A DNA stretch of 46,560 bases from an uncultured Prevotellaceae bacterium (GCA_947176535.1 CAMWQU010000017.1:1-46560); one strand, 5' to 3'; positions 1-8,782 are shown, counted from the stretch's first letter. Numbers and translations are program-made. Notes: a model not told the origin generated them from the letters alone.

Positions 1-855
1 TCCAAATTCTGTTGGGTGATGATTCACCGCACTTTCGGCATTCTCGAAAATAGTCTTAGCCTCTTTTAGGTATTTCGATTCCGGGAAGTCGTTGGCAAAG
101 GCATAATACTCATCAATGGTATCACGGAAACGCTCGATGCGCTTTTCTTCCACACTCTTTATGGCTAATTGGTATTTGGAATGTAAAATGAGGATAGATA
201 ACCGCTCGCGTTTATCCGGCGAAGCATAGGGATAGTCGCGCAACGCATTTTGTGCCGTCACTACGCAGGCCTCGTAATTGTTACCTCCGTAAAGACTGTT
301 ACCGATATAACTACCCAAATCGTAATAAAGCTGTGCGGACAGACATTCTTTTTCCACCAATTTATCTTGCAGCACTAAAAGCATCTCCTGAGTCTGTTCT
401 TTCAATGCTGTATAAGGATATAAATCAAGGAAAGTCTGAAACTCACCCATGGCCTCTATCGTACTTGTCTGATCAAGTCGCGGGTCGGGTGTCTGGTAGT
501 AAAGCGAGAGTGCCGAATAATAGCGTGCCAGTTCTACGTAAGTACCTTTGGGATAAGTCTGATAATACTTCTTCAGCTCATTATGTGCTATATCGTAGCT
601 CTTGTGTCCCAATTCGCTCATCGCTGTCAGAAACAAGGATTCCTCACCATTTGCAGTTCCTTTCATCAGAACCAACAAATCGTAAAAGAGGGTAGAGGCC
701 CGACTATATTTCCCTTCTACGTAGTAGGCTTTGGCGGCCTCGTACTTATATTCGTAGTCTGCGGTTTTCTGCAGAGCCGAATACTCTCCGCAAGATACTG
801 CAAACAGACTCATTAGAATGGCTATTGCCGGAAAAAGCCTTTTTACCTGATTCAT
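1..855 (-). CDS. bamD: BamD outer-membrane assembly lipoprotein (3' end cut off)
   Basis: BamD is the lipoprotein of the BAM complex that helps insert beta-barrel proteins into the outer membrane from the periplasmic side. The ATG at 855 opens a lipoprotein signal, MNQVKRLFPAIAILMSLFAVSC, with the lipobox cysteine at residue 22. A tetratricopeptide-rich body follows, with the motif YYVEGKYSRASTLFYDLL and regularly spaced aromatic/alanine helices. 285 codons are present and the frame is still open at base 1, so the C-terminus lies outside the window; family members of about 270-290 residues suggest little is missing. It is divergent from uvrB, and a TATCTTTG box lies 33 nt upstream of its start. 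YfiO/BamD identity is inferred from the lipobox and TPR pattern. Confidence 0.85.
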   Translation of the reverse strand, partial: MNQVKRLFPAIAILMSLFAVSCGEYSALQKTADYEYKYEAAKAYYVEGKYSRASTLFYDLLVLMKGTANGEESLFLTAMSELGHKSYDIAHNELKKYYQTYPKGTYVELARYYSALSLYYQTPDPRLDQTSTIEAMGEFQTFLDLYPYTALKEQTQEMLLVLQDKLVEKECLSAQLYYDLGSYIGNSLYGGNNYEACVVTAQNALRDYPYASPDKRERLSILILHSKYQLAIKSVEEKRIERFRDTIDEYYAFANDFPESKYLKEAKTIFENAESAVNHHPTEFG

Positions 856-888
856 CCCCTCTTCCAAGATGTGCAAATATTTGAGGTG

Positions 889-896
889 CAAAGATA
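889..896 (-). promoter_or_regulatory. -7 box for bamD
   Basis: The reverse strand reads TATCTTTG, a perfect match to the Bacteroidota -7 consensus TAnnTTTG, placing the transcription start about 30 nt before the bamD ATG. No convincing -33 TTG is seen at the expected 19-21 nt distance. Confidence 0.5.
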
Positions 897-1000
897 CAAA
901 ATTAAAATGGAATTACGAATAACGAAAGCTCTTTTTTTTGCGATTGTACTTTTTTAACGTTCTTTGGATTATTCCTTATTCATAATTCTTGAATATGTAC

Positions 1001-1008
1001 TATCTTCG
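1001..1008 (+). promoter_or_regulatory. Possible -7 box for uvrB
   Basis: TATCTTCG differs from TAnnTTTG at one position and lies 35 nt before the uvrB GTG start. No TTG occurs at the normal spacing, so this is a weak call. Confidence 0.35.
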
Positions 1009-1043
1009 TAAGAATTAAAATTTAATTTAGGGTTTATAGTAAA

Positions 1044-3092
1044 GTGGCTACGTTCAAACTATCTTCTTCATTCCAGCCCACAGGTGACCAACCCGAGGCC
1101 ATCCGACAACTGGTAGACGGTGTGGAGCATGGCGATAAGGCCCAGGTCTTATTGGGTGTTACGGGCTCGGGCAAAACTTTTACAATGGCAAATGTCATTG
1201 CTCAGGTCGGATGTCCCACGCTCATTCTCAGCCATAATAAAACGTTGGCAGCTCAGCTTTACCGGGAGATGAAGAATTTCTTCCCCCATAATGCGGTGGA
1301 ATATTACGTCTCCTATTACGATTATTACCAGCCTGAAGCCTACATTCCCTCCACCGACACTTATATCGAGAAAGATTTGGCTATCAACGACGAGATAGAC
1401 AAACTCCGTTTGGCGGCTACCAGTGTTTTGCTTAGCGGGCGACGGGATGTTATCGTTGTCTGCTCTGTCAGTTGCATCTATGGTATGGGCAATCCGGGTG
1501 CTTTCTATGAAAGTGTCATCACTGTAAAAGTGGGGCAGGAGATAGACCGTAATGTGCTGCTGCGCAAACTGATGGATAGCCTTTATGTACGTAACGATAT
1601 AACCCTCAATCGTGGTGAGGTGCGTGTGAAAGGCGATACCGTAGATGTGGCTCTTGCTTACTCGGACAATCTTTTGCGCATCACGTATTGGGGCGATGAG
1701 ATAGAGACCATTGAGGAAATCGATCCCGTAACCATGCAGACTGTGGCCCGGTTTGAGGAGTACAACATCTATCCGGCGAACTTGTTCATGACCACCAAAG
1801 AAACGCAAGAACGGGCCGTGCGCCAGATTGAAGACGATTTGGCGAAGCAGGTAGAATATTTTGAAGAACTGGGTAAACCGTTAGAGGCAAAGCGACTGCA
1901 TGAGCGTGTGACTTACGACGTAGAAATGATTCGTGAATTAGGACATTGCTCGGGTATCGAAAACTACAGCCGATACTTCGATGGCCGCGAGGCGGGTACG
2001 CGTCCTTTCTGTCTGCTCGACTTTTTCCCTGACGACTTTTTGATGTTTATTGATGAAAGTCACGTTTCCGTACCCCAGATAGGAGGTATGTACGGTGGCG
2101 ACCGTGCCCGAAAGACCAATCTCGTTCAGTATGGTTTCCGTCTGCCCTCTGCCCTTGATAATCGTCCTTTGAAGTTTGAGGAGTTCCAGCAACTCGTTCA
2201 TCAAATTATATACGTTTCAGCAACGCCGGCCGACTATGAACTGGCTGAGGCCGATGGTGTGGTCGTCGAGCAGCTTATTCGTCCCACCGGCCTGCTGGAT
2301 CCCATTATTGAAGTTCGTCCACGCGAACACGAGGCAGACGACTTGTTGGAAGAAATTGTAAAGCGCGTGGATGTCGGCGAACGTGTCCTTGTCACTACGC
2401 TCAGCAAGCGGCAGGCCGAAGAATTCTCGGCCTACCTCAGTCGTTCGGGTATCAACTCCTGCTACATCCATCACGAGGTGGACACCATGGAACGTATTCA
2501 GATTATGGATGCTCTTCGGCGTGGCGAGTATGACGTTCTGGTGGGAGTGAATCTTTTACGTGAGGGGTTAGACTTGCCGGAAGTTTCTCTCGTGGGGATT
2601 CTTGATGCCGACCAAGAAGGCTTTCTGCGCAGTAAAACCAGTCTTACGCAAACCATTGGCCGAGCAGCCCGCCACGTTCATGGAAAAGCCATCTTCTATG
2701 CAGACCGCATTACAAAATCCATGGCGGCCTGCATCGAGGAAACCAATCATCGCCGTGAGGTACAGCTCCGCTACAACGAAGAGCATGGCATCGTACCCCA
2801 TGCCGTCAAGAAAGACCTCGTGCAGGCAGAAATGGGTATTGCTTCTAAGTCCGATGAAGTCATCCGCGGGCATAAGGTCGTTTCGTACCGCTCACCCGAC
2901 ACCTCTGAAGAGAGTATGCCGATGGCTGCCGACCCTGTTGTAGAAAGTATGTCGCCACAACAACTGCGCAAGAGCATTGAACATACCCGTCGCCTTATGC
3001 AGGAGGCTGCCAAACGGCTTGACTTCATGGAGGCAGCCCAATATCGCGACGAAATCCTGCGTCTTACCGAACTTCTCGATTCCAAACCATAG
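1044..3092 (+). CDS. uvrB: UvrABC system protein B
   Basis: UvrB is the damage-verifying helicase-like subunit of nucleotide excision repair; it is loaded by UvrA and recruits UvrC. At 682 residues it has family length. Visible landmarks are the Walker A motif GVTGSGKT (residues 38-45), the beta-hairpin region YYVSYYDYYQPEAY near residue 95, the Walker B-type FIDESH followed by VPQIGGMYGGDRARK, helicase motifs V/VI (GVNLLREGLDLPEV, QTIGRAARH), and a C-terminal UVR coiled-coil domain that contacts UvrC (about 645-680). The start is GTG at 1044, giving MATFKLSSSFQPTGDQPEAI, the usual N-terminus; no ATG fits better. The GH89 gene begins 19 nt after its stop and may be co-transcribed. uvrA and uvrC are not in the window. 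Confidence 0.97.
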   Translation: MATFKLSSSFQPTGDQPEAIRQLVDGVEHGDKAQVLLGVTGSGKTFTMANVIAQVGCPTLILSHNKTLAAQLYREMKNFFPHNAVEYYVSYYDYYQPEAYIPSTDTYIEKDLAINDEIDKLRLAATSVLLSGRRDVIVVCSVSCIYGMGNPGAFYESVITVKVGQEIDRNVLLRKLMDSLYVRNDITLNRGEVRVKGDTVDVALAYSDNLLRITYWGDEIETIEEIDPVTMQTVARFEEYNIYPANLFMTTKETQERAVRQIEDDLAKQVEYFEELGKPLEAKRLHERVTYDVEMIRELGHCSGIENYSRYFDGREAGTRPFCLLDFFPDDFLMFIDESHVSVPQIGGMYGGDRARKTNLVQYGFRLPSALDNRPLKFEEFQQLVHQIIYVSATPADYELAEADGVVVEQLIRPTGLLDPIIEVRPREHEADDLLEEIVKRVDVGERVLVTTLSKRQAEEFSAYLSRSGINSCYIHHEVDTMERIQIMDALRRGEYDVLVGVNLLREGLDLPEVSLVGILDADQEGFLRSKTSLTQTIGRAARHVHGKAIFYADRITKSMAACIEETNHRREVQLRYNEEHGIVPHAVKKDLVQAEMGIASKSDEVIRGHKVVSYRSPDTSEESMPMAADPVVESMSPQQLRKSIEHTRRLMQEAAKRLDFMEAAQYRDEILRLTELLDSKP

Positions 3093-3111
3093 ACTTCAAT
3101 CCTACCTTTTT

Positions 3112-5361
3112 ATGAAACGTTATTTTTTTGTTCTGCTTCTTACCGCTTTTGCTCTCATGGCAAAGGCTGACCCTGTAAGCGACCTGCTACACCGGGTACT
3201 GCCGGATGGGAACGATGCGCAACGCTTTGAATGGACACTGGATAAATCCGCCTCCGCCCCGTATTTTACGCTCAACTGTGACGGGGTAACGGTGCATGTC
3301 AAGGGCGCGGACTACATATCCGTGACGACCGGCATCAATTGGTATCTCCAGCACTATGCCGGAATAGATATTTCCTGGAATGCTCCGACCGGTAAGTTAC
3401 CGTCGCGTCTGCCCGTTGTAAAAAACGAGCGTCACAAGAGCAGCGTTGATTATCGCTACTACCTCAACTTCTGCACGCATTCCTATTCCATGGCTTATTG
3501 GGATTGGGAACGTTGGCAACAGGAAATCGACTGGATGGCCTTGCATGGAATCAATTTGCCCCTTGCCATCACGGGGATGGAAAGCGTCTGGTGCAGGGTG
3601 CTGGAGAACTATGGCTATGACAGCCTCGACAAAGTGAATGAGTTTGTCTGTGGCAGTGCCTTTTACGGTTGGTTCTTCATGAACAATCTGACGGGGTGGG
3701 GTGGCCCCCAGCCCGACAGTTGGTATATCCAGCGCACCCAACTGGCCCGACAGATTTTCCAACGCATGAAAGAGTTTGGTATGCAACCCGTTGTGCCCGG
3801 TTATGTAGGTATGGTGCCGAAGAACTTCCTGACTTATGCTGATGCCGACAAAGTTTCCTCCTGGGAACCCTCCGATATTGTGAATGGCGGTATGTGGTGC
3901 AGTTTTGAGCGTCCGTATTTTGTCAATAACACGGCACGCCTCCAAGAGTTTGCGGCAGCCTATTATGACGCCTTTGATGAATTGTTCGGTGACGTCTGCA
4001 CCACGCGCTTCTATGCCATAGACCCTTTCCATGAAGGCGGAGTGCCCAAGGGAGTAACAGATGCAAAGGCTTCCGTGCAGGCTATGTATGACGCTCTGCT
4101 TACTTACAATCCCCAAGCTATTTGGGTGTGTCAGCATTGGCAACACAATCCCACAACTACGCTCACCCATACCGTACCGGCCGGCCGACTTCTAATTCTC
4201 GATCTCCACGGTGATAATAACGGCGACATCCGGTGTAGCGGCAACCATACCGCAGCCGACGGCACCCCACACGATTGGGTATGGGGGCAGGTTTCCAATT
4301 TCGGTGGCAATGTAGGCCTTTTCGGCCGTATGGATCGCCTTATCAGTTGTTTCTATCAGGCTCGTGACAACCGCGCCGACAACCGTCTTGTGGGCATCGG
4401 GGCCCTTCCCGAAGGCATAGAGAACAATGCCATGCTCTACGACCTCCTTTATTCATTGCCTTGGACAAACGAAAACTACACCCGTCAGACATGGCTTGCC
4501 GACTATGTACAGATGCGGTATGGTGTGAAATCGGGTAACAAGGCTTATAAAAAACTATTGTCCGCGTGGAAACGTTTGGCCGCAGGGCCTTATAATTCTC
4601 CGAACGACCATCAGCAGGGTACAACGGAGAGCGTCTTTCTCATGCGTCCGTCGCTTGAGGCCGGTTCTGTCAGCAGTTGGGCCAACAGCTCCTGGTACTG
4701 GGATATGTCCGAGCTTCGTACTGCACTCTACGAGATGCTTTCCGTTTCCTCAGTCTTGAAGAATAACGAAAACTACCGCTATGACCTTGTAGACCTGATG
4801 CGTCAGGCTCTTGCCGATTATGGCAAACTTATGTTGGACAGCATCCATGCAGTCACGGGGGCAGAGCGCACACGGCTGTCCGACAGATTTCTTGCTCTCA
4901 TCCTCGACCAAGACACGCTGTTGGCCACACGCCCGGAATTTCGTCTGGGACGTTGGACTGAGATGGCGCGTGCCCTTGGAACCAACGCCGACGAAAAGAA
5001 TCTTTACGAGAAGAATGCCCGTATGCTCCTTACGACATGGGGCGAGCGTGCCCAATGTGAGAACGGCGGACTTCATGACTATGCGAACCGTGAATGGAGC
5101 GGATTGCTCTCCAGTTTCTACTATCCCCGCTGGAAATCATTCTTCGCCCATGAGTGCCAGGCACAGGATTGGTTCACCAATTACGAATGGCCTTTCGTCA
5201 TGGGCATAGAGCAAGTCAATGCCCAGTATCTGCCGGAGGGGGCGTCCTATGCTTATGGCACTTTCCGAGCCGAACCGGCGGGCGATGAAATCGCAGTTGT
5301 AAAGGCTCTTTGTGATAAATATTTCCGCGACTTTTTCCGGAATCTCTTTAATACTAAATAA
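3112..5361 (+). CDS. Secreted GH89 alpha-N-acetylglucosaminidase (NAGLU-like)
   Basis: This 749-residue enzyme is expected to remove terminal alpha-linked N-acetylglucosamine from host glycans such as heparan sulfate or gastric mucin. The ATG at 3112 starts a signal peptide (MKRYFFVLLLTAFALMAKA); an upstream in-frame extension inside uvrB was discarded. An N-terminal NAGLU domain (about 20-90) is followed by the (beta/alpha)8 catalytic domain and a helical C-terminal domain. The two catalytic glutamates of the family correspond to E308 (in IDPFHEGG) and E434 (in GALPEGIENN). Conserved DWERWQQEIDWMALHGINLP and NNLTGWGGPQPDSW stretches fit GH89. Export to the periplasm is inferred from the signal peptide. 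Apart from uvrB it has no obvious partner; it is not in a SusC/SusD locus. Confidence 0.93.
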   Translation: MKRYFFVLLLTAFALMAKADPVSDLLHRVLPDGNDAQRFEWTLDKSASAPYFTLNCDGVTVHVKGADYISVTTGINWYLQHYAGIDISWNAPTGKLPSRLPVVKNERHKSSVDYRYYLNFCTHSYSMAYWDWERWQQEIDWMALHGINLPLAITGMESVWCRVLENYGYDSLDKVNEFVCGSAFYGWFFMNNLTGWGGPQPDSWYIQRTQLARQIFQRMKEFGMQPVVPGYVGMVPKNFLTYADADKVSSWEPSDIVNGGMWCSFERPYFVNNTARLQEFAAAYYDAFDELFGDVCTTRFYAIDPFHEGGVPKGVTDAKASVQAMYDALLTYNPQAIWVCQHWQHNPTTTLTHTVPAGRLLILDLHGDNNGDIRCSGNHTAADGTPHDWVWGQVSNFGGNVGLFGRMDRLISCFYQARDNRADNRLVGIGALPEGIENNAMLYDLLYSLPWTNENYTRQTWLADYVQMRYGVKSGNKAYKKLLSAWKRLAAGPYNSPNDHQQGTTESVFLMRPSLEAGSVSSWANSSWYWDMSELRTALYEMLSVSSVLKNNENYRYDLVDLMRQALADYGKLMLDSIHAVTGAERTRLSDRFLALILDQDTLLATRPEFRLGRWTEMARALGTNADEKNLYEKNARMLLTTWGERAQCENGGLHDYANREWSGLLSSFYYPRWKSFFAHECQAQDWFTNYEWPFVMGIEQVNAQYLPEGASYAYGTFRAEPAGDEIAVVKALCDKYFRDFFRNLFNTK

Positions 5362-5374
5362 ATATAATACTTGA

Positions 5375-5749
5375 ATGAAAACAATTAAAACGAGTGAAGC
5401 TCCGGCCGCTGTCGGGCCTTACAGTCAGGCTATTGAGGTGAATGGTTTTGTGTATCTGAGCGGGCAACTGCCCATTAACCCACGTACCGGAGAATTTCCG
5501 GAGGGCATCCAAGCGCAGGTACAGCAGAGTCTGGAGAACGTCCGGGCCATCTTGTCCGAGGCAGGACTGACGATGACGGATGTAGTGAAGTCCACCATCT
5601 TACTGGCTGACATCAGCGACTTCTCCGCAATGAATGAGGTGTACGCAACGTTCTTTTCCGAGCCTTATCCCGCCCGCAGTGCGTTTGCCGTGAAAGCATT
5701 GCCCAAGGGGGCATTGGTGGAAATCGAGTGCATTGCCGCAAGACCTTAA
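5375..5749 (+). CDS. ridA: RidA family 2-iminobutanoate/2-iminopropanoate deaminase
   Basis: RidA proteins hydrolyse reactive enamine/imine intermediates released by PLP enzymes, protecting them from damage by 2-aminoacrylate. At 124 residues the length is typical. The N-terminus MKTIKTSEAPAAVGPYSQAI, the FVYLSGQLPINP strand, and YPARS with the substrate-carboxylate-binding arginine (R101) are all present, as is the glutamate of VEIECIA (E116). It starts 13 nt after the GH89 stop and is followed by a tiny zinc-ribbon gene, so these may share a transcript. The protein should act in the cytosol as a trimer, by family. Confidence 0.93.
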   Translation: MKTIKTSEAPAAVGPYSQAIEVNGFVYLSGQLPINPRTGEFPEGIQAQVQQSLENVRAILSEAGLTMTDVVKSTILLADISDFSAMNEVYATFFSEPYPARSAFAVKALPKGALVEIECIAARP

Positions 5750-5765
5750 TCCGAAACAGCATCTT

Positions 5766-5900
5766 ATGGAAGCAAAAGGCAGAGAGGAAAAAGAGGAGCG
5801 GACATACCACTGCAACGACTGCGGCAACACGATTCGTCGCCATGAAGTATTCTGCTCGAAGTGTGGTAAATTATTAGATAGATTTGACTTCGAGGATTAG
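5766..5900 (+). CDS. 44-residue zinc-ribbon protein
   Basis: A short reading frame starts at ATG 5766, 16 nt after the ridA stop, and encodes 44 residues ending at TAG 5900. It has a charged N-terminus (MEAKGREEKEERTYH), then CNDCG (residues 16-20) and CSKCG (30-34), a Cys4 zinc-ribbon knuckle pair 10 residues apart. The C-terminus is acidic (FDFED). Zinc binding follows from the motif; the role is unknown. The frame ends just before a terminator-like hairpin and the first 22-nt palindrome array, which supports its being the last gene of the uvrB-GH89-ridA run. A chance frame would be unlikely to hold two CxxC knuckles of this spacing. Confidence 0.7.
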   Translation: MEAKGREEKEERTYHCNDCGNTIRRHEVFCSKCGKLLDRFDFED

Positions 5901-5915
5901 TACGGTTTCATCCCC

Positions 5916-5938
5916 GTCCTTAGGAGGACTTTATTATT
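5916..5938 (+). terminator. Hairpin with T-rich tail after the zinc-ribbon gene
   Basis: GTCCT (5916-5920), loop TAGG, AGGAC (5925-5929), then TTTATTATT. A short intrinsic-terminator-like structure just after the last rightward gene, running into the palindrome array. Confidence 0.5.
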
Positions 5939-5999
5939 CAAAGGCGACCGGTTAATTATTCGGTCGCCTTTGAATAATTAACCGGTCGCCTCTGAATAA
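5934..5999. repeat. 22-nt tandem palindrome array 1 (3 units)
   Basis: Three consecutive 22-nt units at 5934-5955, 5956-5977 and 5978-5999 share the core GGTCGCC flanked by TTA...TAA ends. Unit 1 carries the core in the opposite orientation: its reverse complement matches unit 3 at 21 of 22 positions. As a result the DNA or RNA can form two mutually exclusive hairpins: 5933-5950 with 5961-5978 (18 bp), or 5934-5961 with 5972-5999 (28 positions, one mismatch). It lies between convergent genes, the zinc-ribbon ORF and aguB. It could act as a bidirectional terminator, but the strict period is not needed for that. Confidence 0.9.
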
Positions 6000-6026
6000 A
6001 CTCGACTTCTCCGAGATATGGGCCAA

Positions 6027-6914
6027 TCAATCCCTGTTTTCGTCCATGAAACGGCGGGTCAGACCGTGGAACTCCTCTATGCGGCGGTCACGTAGGAACG
6101 GCCACCAGCGGCGTACTTGTTCGGAACGATGGAAATCGACCTCCACAACGGCGTTTTCCTCCTTGTCTTTCGGGGCACGGTAAAGGAATTCTCCCTGCGG
6201 GCCGGCCACAAAGCTGCTGCCCCAGAACTGTATGCCGTTTGTCTGTCCGCTGGGGGCGGGTTCATGGCCGACACGGTTCACGGTGATAACCGGCAGTCCG
6301 TTGGCTACGGCGTGACCGCGTTGCACGGTCGTCCACGCTTCGCGCTGTCGTTCCTGTTCTTCGGGTGTGTCGCTGTTTTCGTACCCGATAGCGGTGGGAT
6401 AAATGAGAAGGTCGGCACCCTGCAAAGCCATTAGGCGGGCACCTTCGGGATACCACTGGTCCCAGCAGACTTGTACGCCCAAGCAGCCCAGACTGGTACG
6501 AATAGGACGGAAGCCAAGGTCGCCGGGGGTGAAATAGAACTTTTCGTAATAAGCGGGGTCGTCGGGGATGTGCATCTTGCGATAGCGTCCGGCGATAGAA
6601 CCGTCCGTGTCGAAAACGACGGCCGTGTTGTGGTACAGTCCGGCTGCGCGCCGCTCAAAGAGGCTGGTGACGAGTACGATTCCATGTCGCCGGGCCAGTG
6701 TACTGTAAAAGTCGGTTACCGGGCCGGGAATGGAGACGGCGAGGTCGAAGTTATCGACCGACTCCACCTGACAGAAATAGAGTGAGTCGTGGAGTTCCTG
6801 AAGCACCACGAGTTGTGCACCCCGCTCGGCCACATCTGCGATGTTCCGTTCCAACTTTCTTTGATTCTCTTTGATATCCGACGAGCAGGATTGCTGTATA
6901 AGTCCGATTTTCAT
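6027..6914 (-). CDS. aguB: N-carbamoylputrescine amidase
   Basis: AguB hydrolyses N-carbamoylputrescine to putrescine, CO2 and ammonia, the last step of the agmatine route. It is a nitrilase-superfamily protein of 295 residues. The catalytic triad is visible: E40 in VVLQELHD, K113 in GRYRKMHIPDDP, and C150 in GVQVCWDQWYPEGAR. The pattern FYFTPGDLGF is typical of this subfamily. The gene lies 23 nt downstream of aguA on the same strand, so the two steps are encoded together. The C-terminus (FLRDRRIEEFHGLTRRF) also matches the family. The stop is 27 nt from palindrome array 1. Confidence 0.93.
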   Translation of the reverse strand: MKIGLIQQSCSSDIKENQRKLERNIADVAERGAQLVVLQELHDSLYFCQVESVDNFDLAVSIPGPVTDFYSTLARRHGIVLVTSLFERRAAGLYHNTAVVFDTDGSIAGRYRKMHIPDDPAYYEKFYFTPGDLGFRPIRTSLGCLGVQVCWDQWYPEGARLMALQGADLLIYPTAIGYENSDTPEEQERQREAWTTVQRGHAVANGLPVITVNRVGHEPAPSGQTNGIQFWGSSFVAGPQGEFLYRAPKDKEENAVVEVDFHRSEQVRRWWPFLRDRRIEEFHGLTRRFMDENRD

Positions 6915-6937
6915 CTGAAATATAGTCAGTAGGTTAA

Positions 6938-8083
6938 TTACTCTGTATCGTCCGAACGTAGTACGCCGGTGGGGAACTGCATGGTGCAGCAGTGGAGGGA
7001 ACCGTGCTGCTCGATGAGGACGCGACAGTCAATGGGTACAATTTCGTGGCGTGGGAAAGCCTGCTGAATCTGCCGGCAAGCTCTTTCGTCCGGTTCCGGA
7101 TTGTTATACGTCGGTACCAGTACGGCACCGTTGATGACGAGAAAATTTGCATACGTGGCAGGTAAACGCATGCCGCTCTCATCATACTGGGCATGAGCCA
7201 TTGGCAGAGGGATAAGGCGATAAGGTTTCCCCTCTGAGGTGCGGAAATCCTTTAGTTGCTGTTCCATTAACCGAAGCTCCTCGTAGTGTTCGTCGTGAGT
7301 GTCCGGGCATTGCACGTATGCGATAGTGTCATTCGGACACAGCCGGGCCAGTGTGTCGATATGCGAGTCCGTGTCGTCGCCGGCCAAATATCCATGGTCG
7401 AGCCACAGTACGCGTTCGGCATGTAGATAGAGTTTCAGGCGATTTTCTATCTCGGCCTGCGATAACGGCTGATTGCGATTAGGGGCAAGCAGGCATTGGC
7501 TGGTAGTCAGTATCGTACCGCGTCCGTCGCTTTCGATGCTTCCTCCCTCAAGGACAAAGTCCAGATGCTCCTCGTATTGTCCCCGCAGTATGCCCTGTTC
7601 CATCATTCGGCGGCATATCCGGTTATCCAGGTCGGCGGGGAATTTCTTTCCCCATCCGTTGAACTGGAAGTCAAGCAGAAGGCTGCCCGTTGAGGTCTTC
7701 AGGGTAATAAAACCGTGGTCTCTCGCCCACGTATCGTTGGTGGGAATCTCGTGTAAGGTAATATGCTGTATGGCTCGCTGAGGCAGACGCTCTTGCAGTA
7801 GCTGTGTCACCCGGTCGGGTTCCGGGGTTATGATGATGAGCCGTTCGCGCAGACTGATTTCCAATGCCATCCGTATGTAACACTCCTCAACCTCATGCAG
7901 CCGGTCTGCCCAGTCCGTCTCTTTGTGCGGCCAGGTAAGCTGAACGCCACTCTGCCGTGCCCATTCGGCGGGCAGATGGGTGGTGCGGATTTCGCTCTGT
8001 TCGGGGCCCGCCATCTGTTCAGGGTGCAAATCCAAAGTCATGTCTTCTATGGTCGGTGTTGTCCGTTGGTATTGTAGAGCCAT
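6938..8083 (-). CDS. aguA: Agmatine deiminase
   Basis: AguA converts agmatine to N-carbamoylputrescine and ammonia (peptidyl-arginine deiminase fold). In 381 residues it shows the family signature positions: NDTWARDHG, LEGGSIESDG, GDDTDSHID, and near the C-terminus HGSLHCCTMQFP with the nucleophilic cysteine at about residue 365. The ATG at 8083 is used here; family alignments usually begin near LPAEWARQSGVQLTWPH, so the ATG at 8041 (Met15) is a possible alternative. It lies 15 nt after the yggS-like gene and 23 nt before aguB. No arginine decarboxylase is in the window, so the agmatine source is not shown. Confidence 0.93.
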   Translation of the reverse strand: MALQYQRTTPTIEDMTLDLHPEQMAGPEQSEIRTTHLPAEWARQSGVQLTWPHKETDWADRLHEVEECYIRMALEISLRERLIIITPEPDRVTQLLQERLPQRAIQHITLHEIPTNDTWARDHGFITLKTSTGSLLLDFQFNGWGKKFPADLDNRICRRMMEQGILRGQYEEHLDFVLEGGSIESDGRGTILTTSQCLLAPNRNQPLSQAEIENRLKLYLHAERVLWLDHGYLAGDDTDSHIDTLARLCPNDTIAYVQCPDTHDEHYEELRLMEQQLKDFRTSEGKPYRLIPLPMAHAQYDESGMRLPATYANFLVINGAVLVPTYNNPEPDERACRQIQQAFPRHEIVPIDCRVLIEQHGSLHCCTMQFPTGVLRSDDTE

Positions 8084-8098
8084 GATAGTCTTGTTTGT

Positions 8099-8782
8099 TT
8101 ACTTGTATTCCCGCTCACCGAAGATGCGGCTTCCGACGCGCACCATTGTAGAGCCATGCTGAATGGCAATCTGGTAGTCGTCCGACATGCCCCATGAACA
8201 TTCGCAGAACGTTGCTTCTTGTCCTTCTCCCCCGAAATACGCCTCTTTGGCGTGGAGGAAGAACTGATGTGCCGTTTCAAATTCGCGGGCTATCTGCTCC
8301 TCGTCATCGACATTCGAGGCCATGCACATCACGCCACGGATTTCCGCTCCTTTCATTTCGCGCCATGTCCCTTCGCGCAGAAACGCTTCGGCTTCTTCTA
8401 TCGAAAAACCGAACTTCGTCTCTTCCTGTGCCACGTGCAGTTGCAGGAGGCAGGGAATGCGGCGACCGCATTTCATCCCTTGTTTGCTGATTTCGGCCAA
8501 CAGTTTCGGAGTGTCTACGGCATGAATGAGACTGATGTAAGGAGCAATGTACTTTACTTTGTTCGTCTGCAGATGGCCGATGAAGTGCCATTCAATGTCT
8601 TTCGGCAGGGAATCGTGTTTACGTTGCAGTTCCTGCACGTGGCTTTCTCCGAACACTCGTTGCCCGGCCTCGTAGGCTTCCTGAACAGCACTTTCGGGAT
8701 GGTACTTGGATATAGCCACCAAACGTACCGTCTCGGGAAGAGTTTTCAGGACGTCACCGATATTAGATCCTATACTTGCCAT
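8099..8782 (-). CDS. yggS: YggS family PLP homeostasis protein
   Basis: Proteins of this family (YggS/PROSC) bind pyridoxal 5'-phosphate and buffer its free level; they have a TIM-barrel fold without a known reaction. The PLP-binding lysine is in RLVAISKYHP (K26). HFIGHLQTNKVKYI, LLQLHVAQEETKFG, and CSWGMSDDYQIAIQHGSTMVRVGSRIFGER are the conserved segments. At 227 residues it has normal length. It sits between the DUF4494 gene (26 nt upstream) and aguA (15 nt downstream). Function in the cytosol is inferred from the family. Confidence 0.94.
   Translation of the reverse strand: MASIGSNIGDVLKTLPETVRLVAISKYHPESAVQEAYEAGQRVFGESHVQELQRKHDSLPKDIEWHFIGHLQTNKVKYIAPYISLIHAVDTPKLLAEISKQGMKCGRRIPCLLQLHVAQEETKFGFSIEEAEAFLREGTWREMKGAEIRGVMCMASNVDDEEQIAREFETAHQFFLHAKEAYFGGEGQEATFCECSWGMSDDYQIAIQHGSTMVRVGSRIFGEREYK

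Noticed and set aside
5375..5749. RidA lacking its conserved arginine
   Set aside because: A first look at VKALPK suggested the arginine was lost, but the conserved residue is that of YPARS (R101), which is present.
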